NCBI RefSeq assembly: GCF_009711125.1
Contig: NZ_WMIB01000001.1
Coordinates: forward strand, 558,001 to 622,000
Direction: 5' to 3'
Length of the DNA stretch: 64,000 bases
Source of the DNA: Metabacillus mangrovi
GTDB taxonomy: Bacteria > Bacillota > Bacilli > Bacillales > Bacillaceae
Shown here in pieces: positions 61,466 to 64,000 of the stretch. The notes under the pieces were generated by a model that saw nothing but the letters and a program-made list of their open reading frames with translations, was not told the DNA's origin and did not search any database. Every line of letters starts with the position of its first letter. Position 1 is the stretch's first letter. The position numbers were made by a program, and so were the translations under genes.

Positions 61466-62404
61466 TTAATACTCCTCTCTGAAGCGGCGTGAGATGTACT
61501 GTGCAAGAACGTTCATGATCAGAGTAAACACAAACAGTGTCATTCCCACAGCATAAATGCTGTAATAAATCGTAGTACCGTACCCTGCATCACCTGTGCT
61601 CGCCTGAACGATGTAAGCAGTCATTGTCTGAATCGTTTCAGTCGGGTTAAAGGTGAAGTTCGGGTTGGACCCACCTGCAAGTGTTACGATCATGGTTTCT
61701 CCAATCGCACGCGATATGCCAAGAACGAATGAAGCAACAACTCCGGAAACAGCGGCAGGAAGAATAATCTTGATTGCCACTTCGAATTTTGTAGCTCCCA
61801 TCGCCAGGGCTCCTTCGCGGATGGAATTCGGCACTGAACTCATCGCATCATCTGACAGGGATGCGATCATCGGAATGATCATAATCCCGACTACAATTCC
61901 TGGACTTAACGCATTGAAGAAGCTTAATTTCGGAATTGCCTGCTGCAAAAGAGGAGTTACAAATGTTAAAGCGAAAAACCCGTAAACAATTGTTGGAATT
62001 CCAGCGAGGATTTCCAGGATGGGCTTTACGATTCTTCTAACCCGGTCGGAAGCATATTCACTCAAATATATGGCTGCTCCAAGGCCGATCGGCACTGCCA
62101 CGATGACAGCGATAACCGTGACCAGAAGCGTCCCAGCGATCAAAGTTAAAATTCCATAGACTGGATCTCCTGCAAACGGGAGCCATTCAGTCTTCGTGAA
62201 AAATTCACCGATCGGGACCTGTGAAAAAAAGATAAATGTTTCCACGATTAACGTGTATAAAATACCCAATGTAGTGAGTACAGAAACAATCGCGGTAAAC
62301 AAAAGAAAATACGGAACTGCTTTTTCAATAAAATTCCCAGCACTGTTTTTGGATTTTTTCTTTTTTATCAAATCTCTTACAGACTGGCCGTTTGCTAAAG
62401 CCAT
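61466..62404 (-). CDS. pstC: Phosphate ABC transporter permease PstC
   Basis: 312 aa, six membrane helices after a basic N-terminus (LIKKKKSKNSAGNF). EAA loop SLSDDAMSSVPNSIREGALA. Lies 76 bp after pstS behind a stem-loop. Confidence 0.95.
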   Translation of the reverse strand: MALANGQSVRDLIKKKKSKNSAGNFIEKAVPYFLLFTAIVSVLTTLGILYTLIVETFIFFSQVPIGEFFTKTEWLPFAGDPVYGILTLIAGTLLVTVIAVIVAVPIGLGAAIYLSEYASDRVRRIVKPILEILAGIPTIVYGFFALTFVTPLLQQAIPKLSFFNALSPGIVVGIMIIPMIASLSDDAMSSVPNSIREGALAMGATKFEVAIKIILPAAVSGVVASFVLGISRAIGETMIVTLAGGSNPNFTFNPTETIQTMTAYIVQASTGDAGYGTTIYYSIYAVGMTLFVFTLIMNVLAQYISRRFREEY

Positions 62405-62437
62405 TTTGAAAACCCCTTTCCCTATACATAGGAAGAT

Positions 62438-62458
62438 GAGAAGCAGGGTCTGCTTCTC
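62438..62458 (-). other. Intergenic stem-loop between pstS and pstC
   Basis: GAGAAGCAG (62438-62446), loop GGT, CTGCTTCTC (62450-62458): a perfect 9-bp stem with no T tract. In B. subtilis the pst operon mRNA is processed so that pstS message is more abundant than the rest, with a stem-loop in the pstS-pstC gap; this element is in the right place for that. Confidence 0.7.
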
Positions 62459-62480
62459 ACCTATTAGATTGTTTCAGCTA

Positions 62481-63470
62481 TTATTTAGTAGCTTCTTCGA
62501 ATGCTTTCATTGCAGCATCTGTTTCGTCTTGTGGAAGGCTTACATATCCAGCTTCTGGAGCCATTGCACTTGCATTTTCAAGATAGAAGCGAACAAATTC
62601 TTTTACTTCTTCTTTTTCTTTCATAGAATCATTTTTCACATAGATATACAATGGGCGGGAAAGCGGGTTGTAAGAACCGTCTTCAACTGTTGCGTCACTT
62701 GGCTCAACTGCTTTACCTTCTTCATTTACAACAGGAACAACTTTGAAAGAATCTTTGTTGTTTACGTAGTATGCATATCCGAAGTAGCCGATTGCATTTT
62801 TATCGTTTTGAACACCCTTTACAAGAACGTTGTCATCCTCGGAAAGTGTTGCAGCTTTCGTCATTTCGTTTTCTTTATCATTGGCTTCAAGAATTGCTTC
62901 TGTGAAGTAATCGTAAGTACCGGAATCAGTTCCAGGGGAATAGAATTTGATTTCTTCTTTCGGCCATGATGGATCAATGTCGGACCACATTTTCGCTCCG
63001 CCGTCAGACCACATTTGCTGAAGCTGGTCAACTGTCATTTCTTTAACCCAGTCATTTTCTTTATTAACTACTACAGAAAGACCGTCATTTGCAACTTTAA
63101 ATTCAGTGAACTCGATGCCTGCTTTTTCAAGAGCTTCTTTCTCTTCGTCTTTGATTGGACGAGATGCTTGTGAAATGTCAGTCTCACCAGCTGCGAAACG
63201 CTCGAAACCGCCGCCTGTACCGGAAACACCGATAGGAGCTTGTACATCAGGGTGTTCTGCATTAAATTCTTCAGCTACTACTTCACCGATAGGACCTACT
63301 GTAGAAGATCCATCGATCATGATTTCGCCGGAAAGTTTCTTTTCGCCTTGCTCTTCCGTTTTAGGCTCACTGTTGTTGTTTCCGTTGGAGTTTTCTCCGC
63401 CGCCGCAAGCAGCAAGTGCAAGGAATGAAGATGCCATGATGGACACGGCTGCAAATTTCAAGCTTTTCAT
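62481..63470 (-). CDS. pstS: Phosphate-binding lipoprotein PstS
   Basis: 329 aa. Lipobox LAAC with Cys22, Gly/Asn-rich linker, then the phosphate-binding protein fold: IDGSSTVGPIGEVVAEEF, GVSGTGGGFERFAAGETDIS, ASRPIKDEEK and YSPGTDSGTYDYF. High-affinity phosphate capture at the membrane surface. First gene of the pst operon. Confidence 0.96.
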   Translation of the reverse strand: MKSLKFAAVSIMASSFLALAACGGGENSNGNNNSEPKTEEQGEKKLSGEIMIDGSSTVGPIGEVVAEEFNAEHPDVQAPIGVSGTGGGFERFAAGETDISQASRPIKDEEKEALEKAGIEFTEFKVANDGLSVVVNKENDWVKEMTVDQLQQMWSDGGAKMWSDIDPSWPKEEIKFYSPGTDSGTYDYFTEAILEANDKENEMTKAATLSEDDNVLVKGVQNDKNAIGYFGYAYYVNNKDSFKVVPVVNEEGKAVEPSDATVEDGSYNPLSRPLYIYVKNDSMKEKEEVKEFVRFYLENASAMAPEAGYVSLPQDETDAAMKAFEEATK

Positions 63471-63530
63471 TATTTCTTTTCCCCCTATATGTGGTGTTTT
63501 TGTCCTACGTGAATAAGAATACCGTTAGAC

Positions 63531-63569
63531 TATTAACTTGGTTTTAACCAATTGTTAAGGTTTTGTAAA
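63531..63569 (-). promoter_or_regulatory. PhoP box of the pst operon, four repeats
   Basis: On the minus strand TTTACA, TTAACA, TTAAAA and TTAATA follow each other with exact 5-bp spacers (plus-strand 63564-63569, 63553-63558, 63542-63547, 63531-63536). This is the TTWACA, 11-bp-phase arrangement bound by PhoP~P. A -10-like TATTCT lies about 15 bp downstream. Four repeats predict strong induction on phosphate starvation. Confidence 0.88.
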
Positions 63570-63617
63570 TACGTGATGCTTTTTGTCGTTTTTTAGAAGG
63601 TAAACTCCAATTTTTCT

Positions 63618-63650
63618 CAAAAAAAGAGCACTCTCGATGGAGTGCTTTTA
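63618..63650 (-). terminator. Terminator after pbpA
   Basis: GCACTC (63628-63633) with GAGTGC (63640-63645), flanked by A/T pairs and a T run on the minus strand. Confidence 0.85.
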
Positions 63651-63684
63651 TTATGCCGAAAGTGCCTGATGATTATGCAGAAAA

Positions 63685-64000
63685 TTATCCTGCTTCAGCA
63701 GATACTGCTTTTTCCTCAATTTTTTCGATATTCTTTTCCTCAAGGTTCTCTTTTTCATGTTTGGATTTTAGTTCAAAGTACTTATCCATAATTCTCCTGC
63801 TGATCACCTTGTTGATCGAATTGGCATTTGAGCTCTTATCATACGCCCATGGAACAACAACTGAAAAGGCTACCTCGGGCTGATCGTGCGGTGCATACCC
63901 CACCATTGTCAGGTTATAGGTCGGAGATAGAAACTTATTTTTATCCGGTCCATCGTAAAAAGCCTGTGCTGTCCCGGTTTTTCCCGCCGGGCTGTAGTCG
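63685..64000 (-). CDS. pbpA: Penicillin-binding protein (PbpA type), C-terminal end
   Basis: About 105 C-terminal residues; the gene continues past the right edge. [15 protein letters not shown] contains the KTG transpeptidase motif, followed by [20 protein letters not shown] and a Glu/Lys-rich tail of about 35 residues. Class B PBP next to pstS, the pbpA (PBP2A) position of B. subtilis. Confidence 0.9.
   Translation of the reverse strand, partial: DYSPAGKTGTAQAFYDGPDKNKFLSPTYNLTMVGYAPHDQPEVAFSVVVPWAYDKSSNANSINKVISRRIMDKYFELKSKHEKENLEEKNIEKIEEKAVSAEAG

Overview
The window is a chromosomal segment from a spore-forming, naturally competent member of the Bacillaceae. It carries the complete spoIIIA sporulation operon, the comG competence operon, sinI/sinR, tasA-type matrix genes and lipM. 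The gene order follows the Bacillus subtilis chromosome almost gene for gene from xseA/folD/nusB to pst/pbpA. I could not fix the species. No rRNA, tRNA, transposase, prophage or CRISPR array was seen.

Layout. 1-4.6 kb (minus): xseA (partial), folD, nusB, yqhY, accC, accB. 4.8-10.2 kb (minus): spoIIIAA-AH behind a sigma-E-like promoter. 10.2-15.8 kb: yqhV, efp, pepP-like yqhT, aroQ, yqhR, then yqhQ and yqhP (plus) and the patatin gene yqhO. 16-21.7 kb: mntR, a large adenosylcobalamin-dependent ribonucleotide reductase (nrdJ), lipM, rhodanese yqhL and a DUF4385 gene. 22-29 kb: glycine cleavage operon gcvT-gcvPA-gcvPB behind a tandem glycine riboswitch, then yqhH and yqhG. 29.1-36.1 kb: an expanded biofilm-matrix locus. 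36.1-41 kb: yqzE, aroK and comGA-GG. 41-54 kb: mgsR, yqgY, a MidA-type methyltransferase, yqgX-yqgT, an LTA synthase, glcK, yqgQ, gluP, yqgO, a DUF92 gene, fthC and rpmGA. 54-58.8 kb: a three-gene glycan/nucleotide-sugar operon and two small envelope genes. 58.9-64 kb: phoU, pstB, pstA, pstC and pstS behind a four-repeat PhoP box, and the 3' end of pbpA.

The most unusual region is 29.1-36.1 kb. B. subtilis has one tapA-sipW-tasA operon next to sinI-sinR at this place. Here there are two tasA-tapA-sipW modules, a third SipW-type signal peptidase, and a DUF5658 membrane protein/zinc-ribbon pair between the modules. The cluster is flanked by two Sin regulator pairs: sinI-sinR on one side and a reversed, overlapping sinR-sinI on the other. 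The first sinI has a long leader carrying what reads as a cyclic di-GMP-I (GEMM) aptamer. A hairpin follows that covers part of the sinI Shine-Dalgarno sequence and shares two bases with the aptamer closing stem. This would be a direct RNA link from c-di-GMP to the SinI/SinR biofilm switch. In both modules tasA comes first and a hairpin separates it from tapA, which would favour a high ratio of fibre subunit to accessory protein.

Two further intergenic regions hold phased degenerate repeats that no gene explains: a 21-bp period at 15.9-16.05 kb and a 20-bp period at 21.86-21.97 kb.
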